Assembly: GCF_000518785.1 (NCBI RefSeq)
Contig: NZ_JAEG01000002.1
Coordinates: 521,620 to 585,619, forward strand
DNA from: Paenirhizobium selenitireducens ATCC BAA-1503
GTDB lineage: Bacteria > Pseudomonadota > Alphaproteobacteria > Rhizobiales > Rhizobiaceae
Reading direction: 5' to 3'
Length of the DNA stretch: 64,000 nt
The translations under genes were made by a program, and so were the position numbers. Positions 26,155-35,642 of the stretch are shown here, one piece after another (position 1 is the first letter of the stretch; each line of letters opens with the position of its first letter). The notes beneath the pieces are model-generated. The model worked only from the letters and a program-made list of their open reading frames with translations, was not told the DNA's origin and did no database searches.

Positions 26155-27135
26155 TCAGCCCGAACGAGGCCCCCCGGCCTGCGGCGATATCGGTTGGCGC
26201 TGCCGCGGCGGGCTGGCCTCGTCCGTATCCTCCTCCTCGACGGCATCCTCGTCCTCGACCTGCTGCTCTTCGCCGTCCGGGTTGTCGATATACCACTGCG
26301 CGTCGAGCTCGGCGCTGTTGAGCAGGTCTTCGTAGCACAGCGTCATCTCACGATCGTCGGCGCTCCAGAAGGCGTTGGCGACCCCGCACTCGGTCGCTGT
26401 CAGCTTGATCCCGTCCTTGAGCTTGTAGCTGCCGGAGAAGGCGGCCGCGACCATTTCCATCACGCCCGCCGTCTTGATCATCTCGCGGAGATAGGCGAGC
26501 TGCGGGTCCTTGGTCGGCGCATAGGTGATATTGAACGCCGTCTTGTCGCTCTTGCTTGCCTCGTGCGGCTTCAACACCTTCTCCCAGCTTTGCAGCTGGC
26601 TCTGATATTCGCCGAGGCATTCCTCCGCCCGGTATTCGGGATAGTCGATGGATTCGGCGAAATCCTGGAAACGGCTCTTGTCCTTGCCGACCATCAGGCA
26701 GACGGTCGCATAGGCGCGCTGCTCGTCCAGCCCGTGGCTGTCCCAGAACGCAGTGTCGTCCTCTTCGTCCTCTTTCGCACCGGCGGACAGGAACCAGATA
26801 TTGGCCCAGTCCTCGACGGCGCTGTTGAAGTCTTCGTCCTCGGCTTCGAGCAGGAGCAGCACGGCGAGCCCGTCGACCGCGTCCTCCTCCTTGCCCAGCA
26901 CGGGCAGCGAAAACTCCGAGACCAGCATGTGGCCGGCCTCGTGAAACACCGTGGCGATGGCATTGTTGAGTGCGAACTGATCGGCCTCGGTGGCTTGCTC
27001 CTCCGTCAGTTCGTCATAGAGCTTGGGCGGTGTGGGCTCGACAGCCCGGGCCGGAGCCGTGGCCATGAGGGAGGCCAGTGCGGCAGCCGCCGGCGCTGCC
27101 CAGAATGACGACCGGCGAGACGATCTCGAACGCAT
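26155..27135 (-). CDS. secreted DUF4344-type putative metallopeptidase
   Basis: A 326-residue protein with an N-terminal signal peptide (basic MRSRSSRRSS, hydrophobic core, TAPARA cleavage). ATVFHEAGHMLVSEF provides an HExxH zinc motif at about residue 65. The body fits DUF4344 (FAESIDYPEYRAEECLGEY, FNITYAPTKDPQL). The C-terminal tail is very acidic, then Pro/Gln-rich. It is probably periplasmic; the substrate is unknown. The ATG at 27135 has AAAGGAAC upstream, better than the longer frame to 27195. Confidence 0.8.
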   Translation of the reverse strand: MRSRSSRRSSFWAAPAAAALASLMATAPARAVEPTPPKLYDELTEEQATEADQFALNNAIATVFHEAGHMLVSEFSLPVLGKEEDAVDGLAVLLLLEAEDEDFNSAVEDWANIWFLSAGAKEDEEDDTAFWDSHGLDEQRAYATVCLMVGKDKSRFQDFAESIDYPEYRAEECLGEYQSQLQSWEKVLKPHEASKSDKTAFNITYAPTKDPQLAYLREMIKTAGVMEMVAAAFSGSYKLKDGIKLTATECGVANAFWSADDREMTLCYEDLLNSAELDAQWYIDNPDGEEQQVEDEDAVEEEDTDEASPPRQRQPISPQAGGPRSG

Positions 27136-27378
27136 GGAAGAAGTTCCTTTCGGCTCTGCCGGAATGGATGTGAACGTCCCATCGATAGGCGACACAGCCC
27201 CCTGTTTTCAATCAGATTCAAGCCTTTGGCCGCCGTTGCACAAAAAAAGCCGATTCCGATGAAGGGCTTAAGATTTTGTTTACCCGACCCGTCTGGACAA
27301 GCCGAATCGCGGGTGATTCATTGAGTCAGATTCGGGCGAGCGGCGCTTCGGATCACACGAGGGATCGAGGCAGGGACA

Positions 27379-29721
27379 ATGTCGAACGTGCGGCGGGCAA
27401 CCGCAGCCGATGAGCGGTTGCGACTCCAATTTTCAGGATTGGTGGCATTTTTCAATCGCTTGCGTGATCGCATCGCGGGCATGAACAATCCCGACAACGG
27501 GCCGTCCCGATGGATCGAGACCGCGTTGCGTCGGTCCATCCCCATCCTCATCCTCGCCTTCCTGTCGGTCGTGGCCATCGCGCGTGTCGCCGGCATACTG
27601 GGAGAGCATGCCCGCATGGAAAGCGGCGTGCGCCAGACCACCGTGCTCGTCGCCACCACCGCCAATGCCGCCCTTGCCGGGCGCGAAGCGCTGTTCATCG
27701 CCGCCGACCGTGCCGCAGCGGAGGCCGCGCTCTCCACCCTGCTGCCGGCCGAGCGTCTCTCCGACGGCTCTTTCGTGCTGATGGTCGAACCGTCGGGCCG
27801 GATCTTTGCCTCGTCTTCCGCCGGTGCCGGCTATGTCGGCCTGCCGCTTGCCAATCTGCTGCCGCAGGTCGCCGCCATCCGCCGCTTCGCCGACCAGGGC
27901 GGCGGCATCGAGACGGATATCGGCGGCGAACGTCATTTCGCCGTGCTGACCCCGATCGGCACCGATGGCGCTCTGGTCCTGACCGCCCATTCGCTGCAGC
28001 AGAGCATGGCCTTCTGGCGCAGCGAGGTCGCGCTCAACGTCACGCTGTTCGCCGGTATTTCGCTGATCCTCAGCGTCATCCTCTACGCCTATTTCCAGCA
28101 GGTGAAGCGCGCCCGTGAGGCCGACGACATCTTCCTTGAGAGCAACATGCGGGTCGAGGCGGCCCTGTCGCGCGGCCGCTGCGGCCTGTGGGACTTCGAC
28201 CTCGCCAACCGCAAGCTGTTCTGGTCGCGCTCGATGTACGAAATGCTGGGGCTGCCGCCGTCGAGCGACGTGATGGCCTTTGCCGACGCGGCGCGGTTGA
28301 TGCATCCCGACGACGGCAATCTCTTTGCGCTCGCCCGCGCGGTTGGCCGCGGCAAGTCCAAGCAGATCGACCAGATCTTCCGCATGCGCCATGCCCAGGG
28401 CCACTATGTGTGGATGCGGGCCCGCGCCCAGGTGATCTGCTCCAACACCGGCTGCATGCACGTCATCGGCATCGCCATGGACGTCACCGAACAGCACCGC
28501 CTCGCCCAGCGCTACGCCGAAGCCGACCAGCGCCTCGCCGACGCCATCGAGTGCACCTCGGAAGCCTTCGTCCTGTGGGACAAGAACGACCGGCTGGTCA
28601 TGTGCAACGGCCATTTCCAGCACGTCTACGGCCTGCCGGACAGCATCCTCGTTCCCGGCACCGAGCGCGCCGTGGTGCAGGCGGCAGCCCAGCGGCCGAT
28701 CATCCAGCGCCGCGTCGCCGATCCCGACCAGAGCGGATCGTCGCGCACCACCGAGGTGCAGCTCGCCGACGAGCGCTGGCTGCAGATCAACGAGCGGCGC
28801 ACGCGCGACGGCGGTCTCGTGTCGGTCGGCACCGACATCACGCTTCTGAAACGCCATCAGGAACGTCTGCGCGACCAGGAGCGCCGGCTGATGGCGACCA
28901 TCGGAGACCTTTCGTCCTCGCAGCGCAAGCTGGAGCGGCAGAAGGCCGAACTGTCGGTTGCCAATGCCAATTACCAGGCCGAGAAGGAACGCGCCGAGGC
29001 CGCCAACAAGGCGAAGTCGGAATTCCTCGCCAATATGAGCCACGAGCTCAGAACCCCACTCAACGCCATTCTCGGCTTCTCGGAAATCCTTCTCGCCGGC
29101 ATGTTCGGCCCGATCGGCTCGCCGAAATATTCGGAATATGCCCGCGACATCCACGAGAGCGGCAAGCATCTGCTGCACGTCATCAACGACATTCTCGACA
29201 TGTCGAAGATCGAGGCCGGTCAGATGAAGATCCGCTGCGAGACGATCGATCTCGATGCGCTGATCGAAGAGAGCCTGCGCCTCACCTCGATCCCGGCGGA
29301 AGAGAAGAATGTTCACATCGAACAGCGTGTTTCGTCCGGCCTGACCATGACGGCCGATCGCCGCTCGATGAAGCAGATCCTGCTCAACATCCTGTCGAAT
29401 GCCGTCAAGTTCACGGAATCGGGCGGGCGGATCGCGCTTCGTGCCCGCAAGATCGGCGACGACGTCACCATCACCATCGCCGACACCGGCATCGGCATTC
29501 CCAAGGCGGCACTGGGCAAGATCGGCCAGCCCTTCGAGCAGGTGCAGAGCCAGTATGCCAAGAGCAATGGCGGTTCGGGCCTTGGCCTCGCCATCTCCCG
29601 CTCGCTGGTCAACATGCACGGCGGCAGCCTCAGTATCCGCTCCCGCGAAGGCAAGGGCACGGTCGTTTCGGTCCGCATCCCCGACGTGCTGGTCATCGAG
29701 ACCCTGCGCAAGCGGGCCTGA
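27379..29721 (+). CDS. pleC: PAS-domain sensor histidine kinase, PleC-like
   Basis: A 780-residue membrane histidine kinase. A first helix lies near residues 53-72, a periplasmic region follows, and a second helix is near 215-235. Two PAS-like domains cover about 265-385 and 390-500, then a coiled coil. The HisKA motif NMSHELRTPLNAILGFSEIL has His near 555, followed by the HATPase with GIGIPKAALGKIGQPFEQV and GGSGLGLAIS. The HisKA sequence with MFGPIGSPKYSEYARDI and VINDILDMSKIEAG is the PleC/DivJ/PdhS type, which acts on DivK in the CtrA pathway. The symbol is inferred from this and from nearby glnE. AGGCAGGGACA precedes the ATG. Confidence 0.8.
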   Translation: MSNVRRATAADERLRLQFSGLVAFFNRLRDRIAGMNNPDNGPSRWIETALRRSIPILILAFLSVVAIARVAGILGEHARMESGVRQTTVLVATTANAALAGREALFIAADRAAAEAALSTLLPAERLSDGSFVLMVEPSGRIFASSSAGAGYVGLPLANLLPQVAAIRRFADQGGGIETDIGGERHFAVLTPIGTDGALVLTAHSLQQSMAFWRSEVALNVTLFAGISLILSVILYAYFQQVKRAREADDIFLESNMRVEAALSRGRCGLWDFDLANRKLFWSRSMYEMLGLPPSSDVMAFADAARLMHPDDGNLFALARAVGRGKSKQIDQIFRMRHAQGHYVWMRARAQVICSNTGCMHVIGIAMDVTEQHRLAQRYAEADQRLADAIECTSEAFVLWDKNDRLVMCNGHFQHVYGLPDSILVPGTERAVVQAAAQRPIIQRRVADPDQSGSSRTTEVQLADERWLQINERRTRDGGLVSVGTDITLLKRHQERLRDQERRLMATIGDLSSSQRKLERQKAELSVANANYQAEKERAEAANKAKSEFLANMSHELRTPLNAILGFSEILLAGMFGPIGSPKYSEYARDIHESGKHLLHVINDILDMSKIEAGQMKIRCETIDLDALIEESLRLTSIPAEEKNVHIEQRVSSGLTMTADRRSMKQILLNILSNAVKFTESGGRIALRARKIGDDVTITIADTGIGIPKAALGKIGQPFEQVQSQYAKSNGGSGLGLAISRSLVNMHGGSLSIRSREGKGTVVSVRIPDVLVIETLRKRA

Positions 29722-29731
29722 TCTGCCCGGC

Positions 29732-31708
29732 TCAGGAATGGCTGCGGAGTTTGATCGCGTCCGGGTTTTTCGCCTGGTCGAAGAGGGCATGGGTGTCCTC
29801 CTCCGCCATCGGGCGGGCGAAGTGGAACCCCTGCACGGAGCGCACGCCCAGTTCCTCGAGGATCACCCGTTCCTCCTCGGTCTCGACGCCCTCGACGATC
29901 GCCTCCAGCCCCATTTCCGAGCACAGCGCCAGCACCGACTTGACGATCTTGAAGCTTGTACCCCTTCGATGGATATCGCTGACGAAACTGCCATCGACCT
30001 TGATCTTCGACAGCGGCAGGCGGTGCACGTAGCTGAGGCTGGCATAACCCGTGCCGAAGTCGTCGAGCGCGATGCCGCAGCCGAGCTGGCGCAGCAGGTG
30101 GATTGCCGTGCTGGCCTGTTCGAAATCGCTCATCACCGCCGTCTCGGTGATCTCGAAGGTGATGCGCCTGGCATCGAAACCGCTGTCCTCGACGATGCCG
30201 ATCAGGCGCATGACGCCCTCTATCGTGACGAGGTCGTGCGGCGAGAGATTGAACGACAGGAAGACATCGTCCGGCCAGGTGGCCGCGGCCGCCAGCGCAC
30301 GCTCCAGCAACAGCCGGGTGATCAGGCCGATGCGGCCGTTGTATTCGGCAATCGGGATGAATTCGGCCGGCGACACCTGCCCGATGGTCGGGCAGTTCCA
30401 GCGCGCCAGCGCCTCGAATCCGACGCAACGCCGCGAGGCGACATCCATGATCGGCTGATAGACGAGCGATAGCTCCTTTTCCAGGTCGGCGACCTGAAGC
30501 GTTTCCTCGACGATCTTCTGGCGCGACAGCTCGCGCGCCTGCACCGCGTTGAACACCACGACGCCGGCGCGGTGATGGCGCTTGGCCGTGTAGAGCGCAT
30601 AATCGGCACGCTCGTAGAGATCGTGGCCATTCTCGCCGACGTCGGGGTAAAGGGCGATGCCGAGCGATGCGGTCACCTGGACGACACCGCTGCCGAGGTT
30701 GATGCGCTGGGCGATGGCGTCGCAGATGCGGGTGCCGAGCGCCATGGCGTTCGCCTCGTCGAAGGCTGTCAGGATCAGCGCGAATTCGTCGCCGCCCAGC
30801 CGGTAGACGGAGATCGTCTCGCTCTCGAAGCGCTTGAGCCGCTCGGCGATCTCGACCAGCACCCGGTCCCCGGCCGAATGGCCATACATGTCGTTGATCG
30901 GCTTGAAGCCGTCGAGGTCGATGACGCCGACGGCCAGGATGCCCCCTTCGGCCTCCGCCTGCGCGTGGCGGCGTTCGAGGGTGTGGAAGAAGCTGCGGCG
31001 ATTGGCGATCAACGTCAGGCTGTCGAGATTGGCGAGACGCAGGTTCTCGTCCGACAGGACCTGCATCGTCCGGTTCTGCGCCTGCAGCACATGGCGTTGT
31101 TCGGCAAGCTGGCGGAAATCGCGATAGTGGGTGAGCAGGATGGTGATCATCGCCATGCTGACGAGAATGACGTTGACGCCCGTGGCGACGAAGGTCGGCT
31201 CGCCGCTCAGGACCATGGCGATGAAGAAGGGAATGTTGACGAGGACGGTGACGACCATCGCCGCCGAGCGCAGATGCATCAGGCAGAAGATGCAGCCGAT
31301 CACGGTGATCGCCATGAAGAAGGCCACATGGGCCTGTTCATAGCCATTGCCATACGGCAAGAGCGCGAGCGACCATGCCGTGCAGAAGATGGCGATGGGT
31401 GCGGCCAGCCGATTCGTGGCCCGCAGCCGGTGATAGGCTTGGGCGGCATCGACCTTGCGGCGGCGCGCAACCAGCCAGCCGACACCCCGCAGGATGAAGA
31501 CGAAGGAAAGAACCGCCGGCAGGTAGATCACCAGATAGGCCGGTGCGATGTCCCGGTGGGTCCAGGCCAGCGAAAGCATGTTGGTCGTCAGGATGAAATA
31601 GAGCAGCGGAACCTGTTTCGAGAAGGCTTCGAACTGCGAAAGCGTGAGTTCGGGGTTGTCATTGGGGACCCTCAGGGTCTCCAGGATCCATCTGATCTTG
31701 TGCATCAT
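29732..31708 (-). CDS. GGDEF-EAL cyclic-di-GMP signalling protein
   Basis: A 658-residue inner-membrane protein. About five or six hydrophobic helices fill residues 30-215. A GGDEF domain at about 230-395 has an intact RLGGDEFA motif (near 305). An EAL domain at about 405-650 has intact GFEALARW, LDDFGTGYASL and IVEGVET motifs. It could both make and break c-di-GMP. A degenerate active site is not evident in either domain. It converges on the PleC-like kinase with a 10-bp gap. The start MMHKIRW has only a weak ribosome site. Confidence 0.9.
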   Translation of the reverse strand: MMHKIRWILETLRVPNDNPELTLSQFEAFSKQVPLLYFILTTNMLSLAWTHRDIAPAYLVIYLPAVLSFVFILRGVGWLVARRRKVDAAQAYHRLRATNRLAAPIAIFCTAWSLALLPYGNGYEQAHVAFFMAITVIGCIFCLMHLRSAAMVVTVLVNIPFFIAMVLSGEPTFVATGVNVILVSMAMITILLTHYRDFRQLAEQRHVLQAQNRTMQVLSDENLRLANLDSLTLIANRRSFFHTLERRHAQAEAEGGILAVGVIDLDGFKPINDMYGHSAGDRVLVEIAERLKRFESETISVYRLGGDEFALILTAFDEANAMALGTRICDAIAQRINLGSGVVQVTASLGIALYPDVGENGHDLYERADYALYTAKRHHRAGVVVFNAVQARELSRQKIVEETLQVADLEKELSLVYQPIMDVASRRCVGFEALARWNCPTIGQVSPAEFIPIAEYNGRIGLITRLLLERALAAAATWPDDVFLSFNLSPHDLVTIEGVMRLIGIVEDSGFDARRITFEITETAVMSDFEQASTAIHLLRQLGCGIALDDFGTGYASLSYVHRLPLSKIKVDGSFVSDIHRRGTSFKIVKSVLALCSEMGLEAIVEGVETEEERVILEELGVRSVQGFHFARPMAEEDTHALFDQAKNPDAIKLRSHS

Positions 31709-31841
31709 TGTCCCGATGTCCGGCGTCTCTTCAACCGCCGCAGCCCTTCCCGACTACTCCATTTCGCCTTTCTACTTCAGGGTGCGTTAAATTAGAGAGA
31801 ATCCCGCCAAAAAAACCGCACCCGACGCCGGCCCGCACCGT

Positions 31842-34799
31842 TCATCCCTTCACCACGGTCTGGAACACCTTCCTCACCGCCTTCGACAGTCTCTTCACCT
31901 CCGCCTCGAGAGTCTTCAGATCCGGACTGTCGCCGGCGCGGCAGACAAGGTCGACAAGGCCGGCCGGAACGGTTGCCGGGTCGAACCCGCCGTCGACGCA
32001 AAGGCGGATGACCTGCGACAGCTCGGTGTCGAGCTTCAGCGCGGCCAGACACAGGTCGAGGTCGTTCGGATCCATCAACTGCGCGCCGAGCCGCTTCAGC
32101 GCATCCGCCGTCGAAAGCCCGTCGACCTCGGCCGCGACGCCCCGCCCGCGGGCGATGAGAGCGAGGTGCTGGGCGATGAACTCGATGTCGATCAGACCTC
32201 CGGGAATGAGCTTCAGGTCCCAGTTGTCCTTCGGCGGCTTCTCCTTGTCGATCATCGCCCGCATTTCGGCGACATCGGCGGCGGTCTTCGCCTCCTCGCG
32301 CGGCTTGGCGAGCACGGCCGAGATCACCGCCCGGGTCGCGTCCATGAGTTCGCTGTCACCGGCGATCAGACGCGCACGGGTCAGCGCCATGTGCTCCCAG
32401 GTCCAGGCCTCCTCGAACTGGTATTTCTCGAAGGCGCGCAGCCGCGTCGCCACCGGCCCCTTGTTGCCGGAAGGACGAAGCCGCATGTCGACCTCGTAGA
32501 GCACGCCCTCCGCCGTCGGCGCCGAGAGCGCCGCGATCAGCCGCTGGGTGAGCCGCGTATAGTAGCGCACCGGATCGAGCGGCTTTGCCCCGTCGGATTC
32601 GCCTGCCTCGTCATCGTGCTCGTAAAGCAGGATCAGGTCGACGTCGGAGCCTGCGGTCAGCTCGAAGGAGCCGAGCTTGCCCATGCCGGCCAGCGCCACC
32701 TTGCCGCCGGCGATTCGCCCATGGACCTGCTCCATCTCGGCCACCACGGCCTTCAGCGCCTCGGCGATAATCAGGCCCGCGAGGTCGGCGAAGGCATGGC
32801 CGGCCTGCGCGCCGCCGATCGTGCCGGTCAAGAGCCGGATACCGATGAGGAAACGCTGTTCGGCGGCAAAGATGCGCAACCGGTCGAGGATCTCCTCGTA
32901 ATGGCGGCTGCCCTGCAGGAACGAGGCCAGCCGCTTGGCCAGATAATCGCGCGTCGGCAGTTCGACCATCAGGCCCGGATCGAGCATGCCGTCGAACACA
33001 TGCGGCCGCCGGGCGATGATCTCGGCCAGACGGGGCGCGGACGACATGATGTTGACGATCAGGTCGAGCAGGGCCGGATTGCTGGTCAACAGGGAAAACA
33101 GCTGGATGCCGGCCGGCAGGCCGGAGATGAAGCTGTCGAAGCGCAGCAGTGCCTCGTCGGCCCGCCGGCTCTCGCCAAAAGTCTTCAAAAGCTGCGGCGT
33201 CAGTTCCGTCAGCCGTTCGCGCGCCTCGACCGACTGCGTGGCGCGGTACCGGCCATAGTGCCAGGTGCGGATGACGCGGGAAATATCCTCCGGCCGCTCG
33301 AAGCCGAGCCCCTTCAGCGTCTTCAGCGTGTCGGGGTCGTCCTTCTGGCCGGTGAAGACGAGATTGCCCGAGGCGGAAGACAGGACCTCCTCCTGCTCGA
33401 ACAGCCGCGCATAGCGGCGCTCGACGGTCTTCAGCACGCTTTCCAGCCGGGTGGAAAAGCCCGTCGTGTCGCCGAAGCCCGCCATGTAGGCGATGCGGCG
33501 AAGCTCGGTCTCGGTTTCGGGCAAGAGATGGGTCTGCTCGTCATGCACCATCTGGATGCGGTGCTCGACATCGCGCAGGAACCAGTAGGCCTCGATCAGC
33601 TCGTCGCGGGTCGAAGCGTCGATCCATCGTGCGGCGGTCAGGGCGTGCAGCGCGGCTTCGGTCGGCCTGAGCCGCAGTTCCGGCATGCGCCCGCCGGCGA
33701 TCAGCTGCTGGGTCTGGGCGAAGAATTCGATCTCGCGGATGCCGCCGCGGCCGAGCTTGACATTGTGGCCCTTCACCGCGATCGCGCCATGCCCCTTGTG
33801 CACGTGGATCTGCCGCTTGATCGAATGGATGTCGGCGATCGCCGCATAGTCGAGATATTTGCGGAAGACGAAGGGCACCAGTTCGCGCAGGAAGTTCTGC
33901 CCGGCCTTCAGGTCGCCGCCGACCGGCCGCGCCTTGATATAGGCGGCGCGCTCCCAGTTCTGCCCCCTGCCCTCGTAGTAGAGCAGCGCCGCCTCGACCG
34001 GCACGGCGAGCGGCGTGGAGCCCGGATCGGGACGGAGCCTCAGGTCGGTGCGGAAGACATAGCCGTCGCCGGTGCGGTCCTGCAGGATGCGCACGAGACG
34101 GCGCATCATACGTCCATAGGTCTCGGTCGCATCCTCGGGCGAAACGAGGATGCCGGCTTCCGTCTCGAAGAAGACGACGAGGTCGATGTCGGAAGAATAG
34201 TTGAGCTCGCAGGCGCCGAGCTTGCCCATGCCGAGCACAATCAGGCCGCTGCCCAGCGACGGCGCCTGCCGGTCGGCGAGCTTGAGCTTGCCGGCGTCCT
34301 CGCCGGCAATCAGCAGATGGTCGATGGCGGCGGCGACGCAGGAGTCGGCCATGGCCGACAGCCAGCGGGTGGTGTCGCGCGCGTCGAAGATGCGGGCGAG
34401 ATCGGCGAGCGCCGTGATGAAGGAAAGCTTGCGCTTGGCGGTCCTCAGTCGTGTCATCACCTGCGCTTCGGTGGCCGCCGGTCCGTCCTCCTCGCCGCGC
34501 CAGGCATTGCGGGCATCCGCAACGAGGCTTTCCAGCAGCGGTTCGATCGGCTCTTCCAGCGCCAGTGCCAGCGTCGCCGGATCGAGCATGACCATGTCGC
34601 GCAGATAGGGCGACAGGGAAAGCGCCGCGGTGACGAAGGCTTTGAGCGGCCCTTCGGTTGCCAGCAGATCGGCAAGCGCCGGCTGCTGCTTGGCGGCATC
34701 CTTGAGCAACGAGACGACCGACTTCTGTTCCGTCTGGTTGAGCGGGCGGATCACCCCGTCCGCTATCTCGGCCAGCCTTTTCGTCGTCGTCTCGTCCAT
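31842..34799 (-). CDS. glnE: bifunctional glutamine synthetase adenylyltransferase/deadenylase
   Basis: A 985-residue enzyme that adds or removes AMP on glutamine synthetase according to nitrogen status, guided by PII. It has two nucleotidyltransferase domains: GMGKLGACELNYSSDIDLVV near residue 190 (deadenylase half) and GMGKLGSFELTAGSDVDLIL near 700 (adenylyltransferase half). Helical regulatory segments separate them and GlnD-PII-type helices close the protein. Length is normal. GGAGG lies eight bases before the ATG. It is divergent from the feo operon. Confidence 0.96.
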   Translation of the reverse strand: MDETTTKRLAEIADGVIRPLNQTEQKSVVSLLKDAAKQQPALADLLATEGPLKAFVTAALSLSPYLRDMVMLDPATLALALEEPIEPLLESLVADARNAWRGEEDGPAATEAQVMTRLRTAKRKLSFITALADLARIFDARDTTRWLSAMADSCVAAAIDHLLIAGEDAGKLKLADRQAPSLGSGLIVLGMGKLGACELNYSSDIDLVVFFETEAGILVSPEDATETYGRMMRRLVRILQDRTGDGYVFRTDLRLRPDPGSTPLAVPVEAALLYYEGRGQNWERAAYIKARPVGGDLKAGQNFLRELVPFVFRKYLDYAAIADIHSIKRQIHVHKGHGAIAVKGHNVKLGRGGIREIEFFAQTQQLIAGGRMPELRLRPTEAALHALTAARWIDASTRDELIEAYWFLRDVEHRIQMVHDEQTHLLPETETELRRIAYMAGFGDTTGFSTRLESVLKTVERRYARLFEQEEVLSSASGNLVFTGQKDDPDTLKTLKGLGFERPEDISRVIRTWHYGRYRATQSVEARERLTELTPQLLKTFGESRRADEALLRFDSFISGLPAGIQLFSLLTSNPALLDLIVNIMSSAPRLAEIIARRPHVFDGMLDPGLMVELPTRDYLAKRLASFLQGSRHYEEILDRLRIFAAEQRFLIGIRLLTGTIGGAQAGHAFADLAGLIIAEALKAVVAEMEQVHGRIAGGKVALAGMGKLGSFELTAGSDVDLILLYEHDDEAGESDGAKPLDPVRYYTRLTQRLIAALSAPTAEGVLYEVDMRLRPSGNKGPVATRLRAFEKYQFEEAWTWEHMALTRARLIAGDSELMDATRAVISAVLAKPREEAKTAADVAEMRAMIDKEKPPKDNWDLKLIPGGLIDIEFIAQHLALIARGRGVAAEVDGLSTADALKRLGAQLMDPNDLDLCLAALKLDTELSQVIRLCVDGGFDPATVPAGLVDLVCRAGDSPDLKTLEAEVKRLSKAVRKVFQTVVKG

Positions 34800-34932
34800 T
34801 GCCAGCCTCCCCGTGCGCCTTTCGCAAGATCGTTCTTAGCGAATCTTGCCGTCTCTTGGGAAGCTAGGCCTTATGGCCGGCAAAGGCCATGCTCGCAGTC
34901 CGGCTGCTGCCCGCCCGGCCCTGCGTCAATTT

Positions 34933-34950
34933 GTTTGTTGAAGAACAAAC
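34933..34950. promoter_or_regulatory. 7-4-7 inverted repeat between glnE and feoA
   Basis: GTTTGTT-GAAG-AACAAAC is a perfect inverted repeat with a tetraloop-sized spacer. It lies 134 bp upstream of the glnE start and 150 bp upstream of feoA. It could be a repressor site or a small RNA hairpin; no family assignment is possible by eye. Confidence 0.4.
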
Positions 34951-35033
34951 TCATCTTTCGATAGGTCTGTATGAAAGAGTGCGGGCGCGTATCCGACAGC
35001 GACCACGGCGACATGCCTTAGCTTGTTGGGAAT

Positions 35034-35052
35034 GATACGCATTAGCATTGTC
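35034..35052 (+). promoter_or_regulatory. Fur-box-like sequence upstream of feoA
   Basis: GATACGCATTAGCATTGTC matches the classical 19-bp Fur box at 13 of 19 positions by my count, and lies 48 bp before the feoA start. Iron-dependent repression of ferrous iron uptake is expected. In rhizobia the responsible protein could be Fur/Mur or RirA. Confidence 0.45.
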
Positions 35053-35099
35053 ATCTGGCGCGGAGACCTCCGCGGTGACGAGATGCCTGGGAGAACACA

Positions 35100-35348
35100 A
35101 TGACGACAGTAACCCTTTCCTATCCGCTGGCGATGGCGCGCACCGGCGAGAGAGTCAGGATCGTCGGGCTCGGGGGCGGACGAAACCTCGACCGGCGCCT
35201 GAGCGATCTCGGCCTTGCCGTCGGATGCGCCATCCGCGTCGTGCAGAACCAGATGACCGGGCCGATGATCGTCGCCGTGCATGAAAGCCGGGTCGGGCTC
35301 GGCATGGGCATGGCGCAGAAGATGACCGTCGAGCCGATGGACGAGTGA
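35100..35348 (+). CDS. feoA: FeoA-domain ferrous iron transport protein (first copy)
   Basis: An 82-residue cytosolic SH3-like protein. LSYPLAMARTGERVRIVGLG, RRLSDLGLAVGCAIRVVQN and MIVAVHESRVGLGMGMAQ follow the FeoA pattern. FeoA proteins modulate FeoB. GGGAGAAC precedes the ATG. It is the first of four closely packed genes; its stop overlaps a possible GTG start of the second feoA. Confidence 0.88.
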   Translation: MTTVTLSYPLAMARTGERVRIVGLGGGRNLDRRLSDLGLAVGCAIRVVQNQMTGPMIVAVHESRVGLGMGMAQKMTVEPMDE

Positions 35349-35353
35349 AGATC

Positions 35354-35602
35354 ATGCCCCTGCTCAACGAACTTCCGGTTGGCGCGACGGCCCGCGTCAC
35401 CGGCTATAGCGACCGCAACGATCCGGGCCGGCGTCGCCTGCTGTCGATGGGTCTTACGCCAGGCGCCGTCGTCACCGTCACGCGGCGAGCGCCGCTCGGC
35501 GATCCCGTCGAACTGGCGCTCCGGGGCACGGCCCTTTGCCTGCGCCGCGAAGAGGCACGGATCGTCACCGTCGAGCCGCTCGCTGACAGCCTCCCGGCCT
35601 AG
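35354..35602 (+). CDS. feoA: FeoA-domain ferrous iron transport protein (second copy)
   Basis: An 82-residue FeoA protein: MPLLNELPVGATARVTGY, RRRLLSMGLTPGAVVTV and PVELALRGTALCLRREEA. The ATG at 35354 gives the usual family start. A GTG at 35345 that overlaps the previous stop (GTGA) is the alternative and would couple translation. FeoAA pairs before feoB occur in several proteobacteria. It ends 40 bp before feoB. Confidence 0.87.
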   Translation: MPLLNELPVGATARVTGYSDRNDPGRRRLLSMGLTPGAVVTVTRRAPLGDPVELALRGTALCLRREEARIVTVEPLADSLPA

Positions 35603-35642
35603 CTCCCTGGGGCCGCCCGCCCCCAAACTGCGGAAACCTTCG

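Larger units (their letters stand above)
34800..35099. other. divergent glnE/feo intergenic region
   Basis: A 300-bp region without a gene. It holds the GTTTGTT-GAAG-AACAAAC inverted repeat and a Fur-box-like sequence, described separately. An AT-rich stretch around 34930-34970 and another around 35020-35055 probably contain promoters for both sides. Confidence 0.5.

Noticed and set aside
27433..29790. A 785-codon minus-strand frame opposite the PleC-like kinase
   Set aside because: The kinase domains are clearly on the plus strand. The antisense frame is rich in Arg, Asp and His, without motifs.
31800..31841. Intrinsic terminator after glnE (T-run on the minus strand)
   Set aside because: The run of seven T is real, but I could not find a convincing complementary stem just before it.
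32166..34964. A 932-codon plus-strand frame opposite glnE
   Set aside because: GlnE on the other strand has both catalytic domains and normal length. The opposite frame is a composition shadow.
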